Source: Pseudoalteromonas sp. 3D05
GTDB taxonomy: Bacteria > Pseudomonadota > Gammaproteobacteria > Enterobacterales > Alteromonadaceae
Reading direction: 5' to 3'
NCBI RefSeq assembly: GCF_002723455.1
Contig: NZ_PDUS01000001.1
Span: forward strand, 252,036-316,035
DNA: 64,000 nucleotides
Under the pieces are notes generated by a model that ran no database searches, was not told the origin of the DNA, and worked only from the letters and a program-made list of their open reading frames with translations. The position numbers and the translations under genes are program-made. Shown here piece after piece: positions 9,155 through 17,654 of this stretch. Position 1 is the first letter of the stretch, and each line of letters starts with the position of its first letter.

Positions 9155-9744
9155 TTATCACCTTGGGACTGTAAAATAGTACCAACCTGCTGTTGAAGTG
9201 CGGGTAATACATCCGCTTCAAACCAGCTATTCTTACTCAACCAACTATTATTTCGTGGGCTTGGGTGTGGCAAAACTATTTTACTAGGCCAATACTCACG
9301 CCATGATTTTACTAACTCAGTTAGTGGTGTGTTTTTATACTCTGGCAAATGGTATGCCTGTGCGTACTTACCCAAAACAATCGTTAACTTTATGTTTGGT
9401 AATGCATTTAATAACGGTTCTCGCCATGCAGGTGCGCACTCCTTGCGCGGAGGTAAATCACCTGACTTGCCTTTGCCTGGGTAACAAAAGCCCATTGGCA
9501 ATATCGCTATTTTCGTTGCATCATAAAACACCTTTGTATTTATACCCAGCCATTGGCGCAATCGTTCACCGCTGGCGTCATTAAACGGCTTACCTGTTTG
9601 ATGCACTTTGAGTCCTGGTGCTTGACCGGCAATTAAAATGCGTGCTTTTGCATTAAATTGAATCACTGGGCGCACGCCTAATGGCAATTGAGATTCGCAG
9701 ATCATGCAATTACTAACTTGTTCAACTAAATTACTTTGCATCAC
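9151..9744 (-). CDS. Uracil-DNA glycosylase superfamily protein
   Basis: 197 residues. Motif A is GQAPG (40-44) followed by a GKPFNDASGERLR block, and motif B is HPSPRN (160-165), both typical of the UDG fold outside family 1. Cys13 and Cys16 form only one CxxC, so a four-cysteine Fe-S cluster of the family 4 type is not obvious. The likely role is removal of uracil or another damaged base, but some members lack glycosylase activity. GTG at 9744 is better spaced from an AGGG than the in-frame ATG at 9741. It is the first gene of a two-gene operon with the PhyH dioxygenase. Confidence 0.85.
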   Translation of the reverse strand: MMQSNLVEQVSNCMICESQLPLGVRPVIQFNAKARILIAGQAPGLKVHQTGKPFNDASGERLRQWLGINTKVFYDATKIAILPMGFCYPGKGKSGDLPPRKECAPAWREPLLNALPNIKLTIVLGKYAQAYHLPEYKNTPLTELVKSWREYWPSKIVLPHPSPRNNSWLSKNSWFEADVLPALQQQVGTILQSQGDK

Positions 9745-9917
9745 TGAATTGCCCTATTTACTAATACACAGTTAATGGGCAGACATCACTAACATGCCTA
9801 TTACAAAGCGATTCTTCAATCTGGGCATTATAAATAGGGGCTGCGTTGAACACTTTACTGTGTGTTTTTGCCATAAAAGTTGCTCGAGTTAGTAAAAAAA
9901 TGATCTATCGAATATCG

Positions 9918-10280
9918 TTATACTTTTTCGGACCATACGGCAAACTCGTTGCCACATGGGTCTAAAAAGTGAAATCGGCAGCCACCAGGAAAGTCAAAAA
10001 GAGCTTTGCTTATATCTCCCCCATGTTGTTTAACTTTAGCCTGTGTTGCCATTATGTCATTACTGTAAAACACCAACAGTGGCGCACCATTTGACGTGTT
10101 CGCAGACAAAGGTGCTTGATAAAATCCACCATCAAGCCCTGCAAACTCTTTACTAAAAGCGGTGTATTCAGGGCCATAGTCCGTAAACTGCCAATTAAAT
10201 ACAGCACTAAAGAACGCTTTTGTTTGTTTTAAATCTTTTGCTGCAAACTCAACATAATTGAGTTGTTCATGATTTGCCAA
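9918..10280 (-). CDS. VOC (glyoxalase/bleomycin-resistance fold) protein
   Basis: 120 residues with a single vicinal-oxygen-chelate module: N-terminal NYVEFAAKDLKQTKAFFSAV, and a C-terminal FHFLDPCGNEFAVW strand with the metal-ligand Glu. Proteins of this type include glyoxalase-like enzymes and small-molecule binding proteins; no substrate can be assigned. There is no in-frame ATG near the start. The TTG at 10280 is supported by AAGGA seven nucleotides upstream. Monocistronic. Confidence 0.88.
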   Translation of the reverse strand: MANHEQLNYVEFAAKDLKQTKAFFSAVFNWQFTDYGPEYTAFSKEFAGLDGGFYQAPLSANTSNGAPLLVFYSNDIMATQAKVKQHGGDISKALFDFPGGCRFHFLDPCGNEFAVWSEKV

Positions 10281-10501
10281 AACCTAATCCTTAATAACTA
10301 GTTAACGTTAATTGACCTGCGCTTTTTTCTGTATTAAGAATACAAGCAGTTAAAAAAAATAGCGAATTATTCACTCAGATCATTCCGATTAAAAATATAA
10401 GTTGTGTAAACAAGATGTTTCACTGTGTATAAGAATAGTATAGCGAAGCTATGCTCATCACGTTAAGATGGGTTAAATATAACAACAATAAGAAACGACA
10501 G

Positions 10502-11122
10502 ATGTTTAATAAAACTAACGCATTAATTTACTTTTTAGCCTTCAGTAGTGGCTTTAGTATTATGGGGATCGAGTTGCTAGGCGGGCGGATTTTGGCGCCA
10601 TTTTTTGGTAGTAGTGTACATATTTGGGGCAGTATTATTACCGTGTTTATGCTGAGCCTATCGTTTGGTTACTTACTTGGCGGTAAAATGTCGATTCGAC
10701 AACCATCGTTAACAAAGTATGGACTGATTTTTTTGGTTGCAAGTATTATGGTGCTTCCAATCGCACTATTCGCACAGCCTATAATGGCGTTTATTTTTAG
10801 TCATATAGAAGATAGCCGTTATGGCTCTTTGCTCGCATCTACCGCATTATTTTTTATTCCAACCATTATCCTCGGCATGATTTCACCCTACTCTGTTAGA
10901 TTGCTCGTAACAGACCGTGAGAGAAGCGGCCAAGTTGCTGGCGGCTTGTACTTTGTAAGTACCTTAGGCAGCGCTTTAGGCACTATAATTACCTCTTTTT
11001 ACATGGTGCTCGCATTTGATGTAAATAGCATCATCATTGGGTTCGCGACGTTAATAGGAAGCTTAGGGTTAGTTGCGATAGTTGTTGATTCGTTAGCAAA
11101 GAAAGAGGTGGTTTATGCGTAA
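10502..11122 (+). CDS. Membrane half of a spermidine-synthase-like (fused MFS type) protein
   Basis: A hydrophobic protein with about six membrane segments. The opening (ALIYFLAFSSGFSIMGIELLGGR) and the segment GMISPYSVRLL match the N-terminal transporter-like half of fused MFS/spermidine-synthase proteins. ATG 10502 is preferred to ATG 10451 because it begins at the conserved hydrophobic start; neither has a strong ribosome-binding site. The 3' end overlaps the next gene by 8 nt, and that gene supplies the synthase-like half, so the pair looks like a split form of a normally single protein. Confidence 0.8.
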   Translation: MFNKTNALIYFLAFSSGFSIMGIELLGGRILAPFFGSSVHIWGSIITVFMLSLSFGYLLGGKMSIRQPSLTKYGLIFLVASIMVLPIALFAQPIMAFIFSHIEDSRYGSLLASTALFFIPTIILGMISPYSVRLLVTDRERSGQVAGGLYFVSTLGSALGTIITSFYMVLAFDVNSIIIGFATLIGSLGLVAIVVDSLAKKEVVYA

Positions 11123-12008
11123 ACTCGCTGCTTTATATTTAGTTGCAACAGCCCTATTTGCCTCCCAAGCAAGCGCAGAAATCATTCATAGTGAACGGTC
11201 TTTGTATCGAAATATATTAGTCGAAGAAAATGGCGATTTGCGGTGTTTAAAATTTGATGAAAAAACCCGTATGAGCAGTCAGAGCTGTATGTATATAAGT
11301 AAGCCTAAGCAACTTGTTTTTAACTACACAAAACTTACTTTCGCGAGTTTACTAATGATTGATGATCCTAAAAATGTGCTCATCATTGGTTTAGGTGGAG
11401 GAACACTGTCTAATGTAATACACGAACTCTACCCTAAAGCCACAATTGAAAACGTAGAAATTGACCCAGCCGTGATTAAAGTAGCCAGAGATTACTTTGC
11501 TTTTGTAGAAAACGATAAAGTTACATCAAAAGTACAAGATGGCCGTATTTTTATTAAACGTGCCGCGATAAAAAAACAACAATATGATTGGGTTATTCTT
11601 GATGCTTTTAATGGCGATTATATTCCTGAGCATTTGTTAACTAAAGAGTTTTTCGAAGAAATTAAAAGTGTGCTTGCACCCAGTGGAATTGTGGCTGCAA
11701 ATACATTTTCATCAAGTAAATTATACCAGCATGAATCAGCGACATATCATGCGGTGTTTGGCGATTTTATTAATGTCTCGACCACTGAAAATAGTAATCG
11801 CATCATACTTGCAGGGTTTAAGCACATGCCCTCACAGCAGCAACTTGCCAGTCGAATAAAAAAACTAAGCCCACAACTATCACCTTATGGTATCGACTTG
11901 ACTGCAATCAGTGAAGGAATGGCCTCGACCAAAGACAATCAAGATTGGCCTGCAAATACTAAGGTATTAACCGACCAATACTCGCCTGCGAACCTACTTA
12001 ACTTTTAG
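11115..12008 (+). CDS. Spermidine-synthase-like domain with N-terminal signal peptide or anchor
   Basis: 297 residues. Residues 1-21 form a hydrophobic leader ending in ASQASA, a good signal-peptidase site. The rest is the Rossmann fold of polyamine synthases: glycine loop VLIIGLGGGTLSN (about 89-101), acidic ENVEIDP, and VILDAFNGDYIPEHL carrying the catalytic-type Asp. Aminopropyltransferases act in the cytoplasm on decarboxylated SAM, so a leader on this fold is unexpected. It is co-transcribed and overlaps the membrane half by 8 nt. True polyamine synthase activity is doubtful. Confidence 0.85.
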   Translation: MRKLAALYLVATALFASQASAEIIHSERSLYRNILVEENGDLRCLKFDEKTRMSSQSCMYISKPKQLVFNYTKLTFASLLMIDDPKNVLIIGLGGGTLSNVIHELYPKATIENVEIDPAVIKVARDYFAFVENDKVTSKVQDGRIFIKRAAIKKQQYDWVILDAFNGDYIPEHLLTKEFFEEIKSVLAPSGIVAANTFSSSKLYQHESATYHAVFGDFINVSTTENSNRIILAGFKHMPSQQQLASRIKKLSPQLSPYGIDLTAISEGMASTKDNQDWPANTKVLTDQYSPANLLNF

Positions 12009-12017
12009 CCCGCTTTA

Positions 12018-12037
12018 TCGCCGACCAACGTCGGCGA
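12018..12037 (+). terminator. Hairpin after the split spermidine-synthase-like pair
   Basis: Perfect 8-bp stem TCGCCGAC / GTCGGCGA with loop CAAC, ten bases past the stop codon. It lacks a T-tract, so it may be a weak or Rho-assisted terminator. Confidence 0.5.
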
Positions 12038-12226
12038 CAGCACCACACCTACCCCTTACTATTGAGTAGGTATTTGATTGACGCTTTTCACTATTATTTA
12101 GCGAAAGTGGTGATTAACTGCGTTTTAAACAATCAAGCTTAACATTAAGTTATTGATAATTATAAGTTATAAAAACGGCCCAATCATTGCTGAGTAAATT
12201 AACTTCATAACAAGAGACATTCACCA

Positions 12227-13129
12227 ATGTTAGATATTCAATCATTGAGCCATCAATATAAAAAAGGTAAAGACAAACAATGGGCTATTAATGATCTGTC
12301 TTTGCACGTTAAACCAGGCATTTTAGCGTTGCTTGGCCCTAACGGAGCGGGTAAATCGAGTTTAATGAGAATTTTAGCCACCATCACAAAACCTACACAA
12401 GGGACTATTTTGTATAAAGGCCAGGATATTGTTAAAGCGCCCCAATTATTACGTAAAGAGCTGGGCTATTTGCCTCAATATTTTGGCGTGTATGACCAGC
12501 TCTCTGGTGTTGAGTTTTTGCAATATATGGCAGGATTAAAAGGGCTTGGCAACGCCAAAAGCAAAAACGTTATTGACGACTTACTTAATAAGCTAAATTT
12601 GACCCACGCAGCAAACAAACCTTTAAAAGGGTATTCCGGCGGTATGAAGCAGCGAATAGGTATTGCTCAAGCTTTATTAAACGATCCCCAATTACTTATT
12701 ATTGACGAACCTACCGTAGGCCTTGACCCACATGAACGTTCAAATTTCAGGCAGTTGTTAACAGAGCTCTCTACTGACCGTTGTATTATATTCTCAACGC
12801 ATATTGTCTCTGATGTTGAATCAATTGCTGACCATGTTGCGATTATGAAAAATAGCCATCTTATTCGCTCATCCACCGCTGCACAATTGCAACAAGAAAT
12901 AGCGGATAAGTGTTGGACACTGAGCGTTGAGCACAACGAATTTAAGCGCTTTCAGGATGAGTTTATTGTTAGCCATAGTGTAAAACGAGCAAACAAACTT
13001 GCGCTTAATATTGTTTCCCCGTTTAGCCCGCATGCCAAAGCAACGCTCAGAGAAGCCACATTAGAAGATGCATATTTGTATTTCACCCGTGATCAATTTG
13101 CTACAGCAAACGCACAGAGAGCTGGCTAA
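12227..13129 (+). CDS. ABC transporter ATPase
   Basis: Walker A GPNGAGKS (about 38-45), Q-loop, signature YSGGMKQRIG, Walker B LLIIDEPTVGLDP and the switch His (STHI) are all present, so it is an active ABC ATPase of the drug/copper-exporter subfamily. The length of 300 residues includes a C-terminal extension after the nucleotide-binding domain. The stop TAA shares one base with the ATG of the next gene (TAATG), so ATPase and permease are coupled. The transported substrate is unknown. Confidence 0.93.
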   Translation: MLDIQSLSHQYKKGKDKQWAINDLSLHVKPGILALLGPNGAGKSSLMRILATITKPTQGTILYKGQDIVKAPQLLRKELGYLPQYFGVYDQLSGVEFLQYMAGLKGLGNAKSKNVIDDLLNKLNLTHAANKPLKGYSGGMKQRIGIAQALLNDPQLLIIDEPTVGLDPHERSNFRQLLTELSTDRCIIFSTHIVSDVESIADHVAIMKNSHLIRSSTAAQLQQEIADKCWTLSVEHNEFKRFQDEFIVSHSVKRANKLALNIVSPFSPHAKATLREATLEDAYLYFTRDQFATANAQRAG

Positions 13130-14649
13130 TGAATCAAATATACCAATGTATTCTCGCTGATTTTAAACAACGTACCCGGCAACAACGTTTCATTGTAACG
13201 CTACTCTTAATGTCAGTATTAACATTACTGTACTTTCCACCCCCTGATGCGCAATATCAAACACTGGTTATTAATGGCTATCGAGGCATTTATAATAGTG
13301 CCTGGATTGGGCTGTGCCTTGCCATGCTCAATGTAATGTTTTTACCTATTATTTGTTTTTATTTAGTCAAAAATGCGCTTGAATTAGACCGCCAATCACA
13401 CACCTGTGAGTTAATTGCAGCAACTCCTATAAACAAGCAAGCATTTGTATTTGCTAAGTGGGCCGTCAATATATTTATTTTGCTGATTATCGTCTTCGTT
13501 ATGTTATTGACGAGTTTATTTATTCAAATGTATTACGGTGAGAGCTATCAATTCGATGTATGGGCTTTTGTGTGGCCGCAGCTGGTGTTTGTGCTCCCTT
13601 TGTTGTTCGCTATTTCATCCATCGCTATCTTGTTCGAATCAATAAAGTGGCTGCGAGGCGGCTTAGGCAATGTGGCTTATTTTTTCTTATGGGTTGGCTT
13701 TATTACTCAGAGTATCGAGGGAGTGTCGGGGATCGGCGCAATACTTGAAAACTTAGAATCTGAAGTGGCCACTCGTTTTCCTACTGAGCAAGGCATGTCT
13801 AACATAGGTATTACAACCAACAATGCTGTAAATACCTTTTTATGGGATGGGTTTACCCCAAGTTCAGCTTACCTTGTAGGAATGTTACCTTTATTGGGTT
13901 TAAGTTTAATAGGATTGACGCTTGCGTTTTGGTACTTTGATCGTTTTAGCCATACACCGGCAAAACGGATGAAAAAAAACTTTCCCCTTTCAATTCACCT
14001 TGCAAAAGTCGCAACCTTGCTTGATACCCTATTTATAACCGCAACAAAGTCATTTGCCTTCACGCGTTTTTTTAGGCTAGAGCTTAAACTTATGCTCAAG
14101 GGACAGACGAATAGTTGGATTATTGGTTTGCTTGTTTTAAATATGGGTCAGCTGTTCGTAAGCCAGGAGTTATTAATAAGTGCTTTAATACCCCTTTCAT
14201 TGCTGTGGTGTGTGCTCGTGATTTCGCCGTTGGGCCAGCTGGAAAAGCAAGCAAATACACTAGAAATAATGACTTACAGCAAACGCACTCCCATATTACA
14301 AAATACAGCCAGTTTAATTGCAGGGTGTACTGTGCTTTTAATCGCTTGCTTTGGTGCTTTTGCCCGACTGACTATAATGGCTGAATGGTTATTGATAATA
14401 CAGCTATGCATTGGCATTGTGTTTATGGTTTCGCTTGCTTATTTTTGTGGTGCATTTACCCAAACAAAACGCATGTTTGAAGTGCTGTTTCCAGCTATTT
14501 GGTACTTGGGCCCAATTCAAACTGGGTTATACCTTGATTTTATAGGTGTTAATAGCCAAGCCAGTTGGCATGCTGGAATGCCTTACTACTTTTTAGCCTG
14601 TGCAGCCACCATGGTTACACTAACAATGAGTGTAAAACAAACACGCTAG
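13129..14649 (+). CDS. ABC-2 type permease
   Basis: 506 residues with about twelve hydrophobic segments in two sets of roughly six, suggesting a fused full-length transmembrane unit. No catalytic motif is present. It follows the ATPase at 12227 with a one-base overlap and is followed by a strong hairpin, so the two genes form a complete two-gene exporter-like unit. It differs in architecture from the DUF3526-type permeases at 17655 and 19090. The substrate is unknown. Confidence 0.85.
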   Translation: MNQIYQCILADFKQRTRQQRFIVTLLLMSVLTLLYFPPPDAQYQTLVINGYRGIYNSAWIGLCLAMLNVMFLPIICFYLVKNALELDRQSHTCELIAATPINKQAFVFAKWAVNIFILLIIVFVMLLTSLFIQMYYGESYQFDVWAFVWPQLVFVLPLLFAISSIAILFESIKWLRGGLGNVAYFFLWVGFITQSIEGVSGIGAILENLESEVATRFPTEQGMSNIGITTNNAVNTFLWDGFTPSSAYLVGMLPLLGLSLIGLTLAFWYFDRFSHTPAKRMKKNFPLSIHLAKVATLLDTLFITATKSFAFTRFFRLELKLMLKGQTNSWIIGLLVLNMGQLFVSQELLISALIPLSLLWCVLVISPLGQLEKQANTLEIMTYSKRTPILQNTASLIAGCTVLLIACFGAFARLTIMAEWLLIIQLCIGIVFMVSLAYFCGAFTQTKRMFEVLFPAIWYLGPIQTGLYLDFIGVNSQASWHAGMPYYFLACAATMVTLTMSVKQTR

Positions 14650-14660
14650 TTAGCAAATTA

Positions 14661-14697
14661 ATCTACCTATACTCCTCTTAAACGAGTGTAGGTAGAT
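14661..14697 (+). terminator. Terminator-like hairpin after the first ABC unit
   Basis: ATCTACCTATACTC (14661-14674) pairs with GAGTGTAGGTAGAT (14684-14697) over 14 bp with one G-U pair, 12 bp after the permease stop. It separates the two ABC clusters. Confidence 0.65.
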
Positions 14698-14779
14698 ACA
14701 TACTCGCCTGCACCACTTTGCAAAACCATTGCTCTGACTACACGCTAGCCAATCATACTCTTAGGTAAGTTTATTTTCT

Positions 14780-14794
14780 TGAGAATTATTCTTA
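14780..14794. promoter_or_regulatory. Weak Fur-like dyad
   Basis: TGAGAATTATTCTTA matches the 7-1-7 Fur pattern TGATAATnATTATCA at 11 of 14 defined positions. It lies upstream of the Zur-like sites. AT-rich DNA gives such matches easily. Confidence 0.3.
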
Positions 14795-14815
14795 TTGTTG
14801 TCCCAAAACAAAAAC

Positions 14816-14847
14816 TGTTATAACATAACAAATGTTACGATATAACA
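14816..14847. promoter_or_regulatory. Two tandem Zur-like operators
   Basis: TGTTATAACATAACA (14816-14830) matches the gammaproteobacterial Zur core TGTTATAnTATAACA at all but one position. A second, weaker copy TGTTACGATATAACA follows at 14833-14847. The centres are 17 bp apart, and the second site ends 5 bp before the AAGGA ribosome-binding site of the ABC-TonB operon. Repression by zinc-loaded Zur is the natural reading. The consensus is from memory, not searched. Confidence 0.7.
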
Positions 14848-14862
14848 AAATGAAGGATTCTC

Positions 14863-15624
14863 ATGATTGAAATAAGTCACCTGAGTAAATCGTTTGGTGA
14901 TAACAATGCCTTAAACGATTTATGCTTATCTATTCCTGCGGGGCAAGTAACTTGCTTACTTGGCGCTAATGGCGCGGGTAAAAGCACCACGTTAAATCTG
15001 CTACTAAACTTTATTGCACCTGATTCAGGACGGATAACCATTGATAATATTGATGTGCAAATGGAGCCAGAAAAAAGTAAACAAAAACTTGTGTACCTCC
15101 CAGAGCAAGTAAATTTATTTGAAGAGTTCAACGCGATTGAAAACCTGCAATACTTAGCCTCACTTACAAAACAAGTTACTAGTAACGAACAAGTTGAAGA
15201 TGCACTGATTCAAACAGGTCTGCAAAAAAGTGCGTGGTTAAAGCCTTTGAGCAGCTATTCAAAAGGTATGCGACAAAAAGTAGGCATTGCATTTGCTATT
15301 TTGCGACAAGCAAAAGTGCTGTTACTTGATGAGCCAACATCAGGGCTTGATCCAAGTGCGACCCGTGAATTTATCAAAATTATAGAGTTGCTAGCACACC
15401 GTGGTGCTGCAATTTTAATGGTGACACATGATCTGTATTGCGCGCATAGCCTGGCAAAGCAAATAGGCATTATGAAACAAGGAAAACTGTGTACCCTGCT
15501 CGATAATAACACCCTGACTCTTGATGAACTTGAAGCACATTACCATCACATCATCTCAGGTGATCCATTACCTAAGCCCGCTTCACTTAACAATACAAAC
15601 TCTCTCAAACCTGAACTAGTATAA
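14863..15624 (+). CDS. ABC transporter ATPase of a Zur-box-associated operon
   Basis: Complete ABC ATPase: Walker A GANGAGKST, signature YSKGMRQKVG (the first Gly of SGG is replaced by Lys, as in NosF-like members), Walker B LLLDEPTSGLDP and the switch His in VTHD. It is closest in pattern to copper/metal and drug ABC-2 ATPases. AAGGA lies 5 nt before the ATG. First gene of an operon with a TonB-dependent receptor (11-bp gap) and two ABC-2 permeases. The tandem Zur-like sites upstream suggest expression under zinc limitation. Confidence 0.92.
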   Translation: MIEISHLSKSFGDNNALNDLCLSIPAGQVTCLLGANGAGKSTTLNLLLNFIAPDSGRITIDNIDVQMEPEKSKQKLVYLPEQVNLFEEFNAIENLQYLASLTKQVTSNEQVEDALIQTGLQKSAWLKPLSSYSKGMRQKVGIAFAILRQAKVLLLDEPTSGLDPSATREFIKIIELLAHRGAAILMVTHDLYCAHSLAKQIGIMKQGKLCTLLDNNTLTLDELEAHYHHIISGDPLPKPASLNNTNSLKPELV

Positions 15625-15635
15625 TTAGTAGGAAA

Positions 15636-17642
15636 ATGAACATGTGTAGTACCCGCCTTTCGCCAATTAGCCTTGCGCTATTAACTAGTTTGAGCATTTC
15701 AACAGCCGTGTACGCTGACGATGAGCAAAACAAAGATTCAACCTTATTTATTGGTGAAGTGATTGAAGTTATCAACCACAATAATGCTGCAAAAGAGGCA
15801 CAATTAGTCGGCTCAGTCGACATAATTAACCGCGACCAATTACAAAATGAACATGTAAATGTCACTGTGGATTTATTAAAAAAGGTTCCCGGGGTTTATT
15901 TTTCACGTTTTAACCAAGGTATCATCTCCACTGATGTGGCTATTCGTGGCTTTAATGCTGAAGGCTCAATGCCACACACCAAGTTACTGATTGATGGCAT
16001 CCCTAGTAACTTACACGTAGGCTTAGGCGAAATGGATGCGCTATTTCCTATGGAAGTAGAATCAATTGAAGTTGTAAAAGGCAATCATGATGCGCGCTAC
16101 GGTTTGCATAACTTAGCGGGCAATCTTAATCTGCGCAGTCGCCGTGATGATGCTAAAGAAGTAGAAGTACTTGCAGGTAGTTTTGATACTTATGAGGCAC
16201 AAGGTTACTTTGGTGATGTGAAGGACACTTTTTCACAGCATTACTTTGTCGGTGTACGTGAAACCCAAGGGTATCGTGACCATAGTAACTTAGAAAAGCA
16301 TGTATTGTCTGGCAAATGGTTCTATCAACCAACCAATCAAACCGAAGTAGGCGTAGTTGCACGATATTTTGATTATGAAGCCGATGCACCTGGGTACCTT
16401 ACAGAGGAAGCGGCAAAACGCGATGCAACCCAATCAGCTGATTACGCTAAACATGACAGTGGTGATAAACAAACTCAGCACCTTAGTGTTCATGTTGATC
16501 ATACGTTGGATAAGCAGTGGCATCTAAGTGTCAAAACCTATATTCAACAATTTGATCGCCATCGCTACATTCAATACACCGCCTCTTCTGCTCAACAAGA
16601 ACGACTAGAGAAGGATCGCCAATACGGTGCTATTGCAACGTTAAGCGCTGTGCTGAATCCATCTTGGTTATTAACCATGGGCCTTGATTATCAAGCGCAA
16701 GACAATACCAATGAGCGTTTTAGAACCATTGAGAAAACCCGCCAATTGCAATTTCGTGATTGGGACTTTGATTACAATAATGTCGGTGGATTTACGCAAC
16801 TTCAGTACCGAGGTGAGCGACTATTGTTAAGCGGTGGCCTTCGCCTCGATAGCTTTTCGGGCGACTTAGTTGATGGTATCAACCAACAAACCAAAGCAAT
16901 CAACGATGATGGGGTGATTTTACAACCCAAATTAAATGCCTTGTATGAACTCACCGATTCACTGAATATTTTTGCGAACTATGGCGTTAGTTTTCAAGCG
17001 CCCACAGGCAGTAAAGCCTACCTTAGTGAAAACAACCCTGGCTTTGAGTTTTCTAAAAACTATGGTTATGAAACCGGCGCAAAGTGGCAGTTATTTGAGT
17101 GGTTGAATACGCGAGTGTCTATTTGGCAGCAAGATGCTAAAGATGAATTAACGCCAAAAACAGATGGTTCGGGCGGCTTTGATAATATTGGTGAAACTAA
17201 ACGACGAGGTTGGGACCTCGCCTTTAGTGCAGATATAAACTCTAAATGGTCCAGCTTTGCATCATATACCCGTCAGGAAGCCAAACTGGTTGAACCTGGT
17301 GAAACTAAAATAGCGCAAAAAGGTAACTGGTTATTAGGCGTGCCGGAGTTTACAGCTACGGCCGGTGTTATTTATCGCCCAAGTGAGAAGCTAAAAACGG
17401 CAGTCTACGGGCATTTTCAAGGTGATTATTACGTAAGTAACGTCGTACAAAACAAGCAATACGGCGATTATAAGCTCGTTGATTTAGCCATTAATTATGA
17501 TTTAGGTTGGGGTAATGCAGGCTTTAGAGTCAACAACCTATTTGACAGTTACTCGGACTATGTTTACTTGGTTGGCGATGAAACAATCCATTCTCCTAGC
17601 GATGGTCGTTCAGTCAATTTAAGTCTGTCATATCGATTTTAA
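15636..17642 (+). CDS. TonB-dependent outer-membrane receptor, probably metal-linked
   Basis: 668 residues with a signal peptide ending near residue 27 (STAVYA). The plug domain (about 45-155) carries the pattern VTVDLLKKVPGVYFSR, then IRGFNAEG and ESIEVVKGNHDARYG, followed by a 22-strand-type barrel ending in the aromatic terminus LSYRF, the usual outer-membrane insertion signal. It moves a scarce substrate across the outer membrane using TonB energy. Several His-containing loops (for example AKHDSGDK and QTQHLSVHVDH) and the upstream Zur-like sites point to zinc or a zinc chelate; iron or another metal is possible. It sits between ABC components, which is unusual. Confidence 0.9.
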   Translation: MNMCSTRLSPISLALLTSLSISTAVYADDEQNKDSTLFIGEVIEVINHNNAAKEAQLVGSVDIINRDQLQNEHVNVTVDLLKKVPGVYFSRFNQGIISTDVAIRGFNAEGSMPHTKLLIDGIPSNLHVGLGEMDALFPMEVESIEVVKGNHDARYGLHNLAGNLNLRSRRDDAKEVEVLAGSFDTYEAQGYFGDVKDTFSQHYFVGVRETQGYRDHSNLEKHVLSGKWFYQPTNQTEVGVVARYFDYEADAPGYLTEEAAKRDATQSADYAKHDSGDKQTQHLSVHVDHTLDKQWHLSVKTYIQQFDRHRYIQYTASSAQQERLEKDRQYGAIATLSAVLNPSWLLTMGLDYQAQDNTNERFRTIEKTRQLQFRDWDFDYNNVGGFTQLQYRGERLLLSGGLRLDSFSGDLVDGINQQTKAINDDGVILQPKLNALYELTDSLNIFANYGVSFQAPTGSKAYLSENNPGFEFSKNYGYETGAKWQLFEWLNTRVSIWQQDAKDELTPKTDGSGGFDNIGETKRRGWDLAFSADINSKWSSFASYTRQEAKLVEPGETKIAQKGNWLLGVPEFTATAGVIYRPSEKLKTAVYGHFQGDYYVSNVVQNKQYGDYKLVDLAINYDLGWGNAGFRVNNLFDSYSDYVYLVGDETIHSPSDGRSVNLSLSYRF

Positions 17643-17654
17643 AAGGAATGCTAC

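Noticed and set aside
12150..12175. Possible Fur or Zur half-site upstream of the first ABC ATPase (TTGATAATTATAAG...)
   Set aside because: Only one half matches well and AT-rich DNA gives such matches by chance.
12227..14649. Treating the first ABC pair as part of the Zur-linked operon
   Set aside because: A strong hairpin and more than 200 bp separate them, and the Zur-like sites lie downstream of the first pair.
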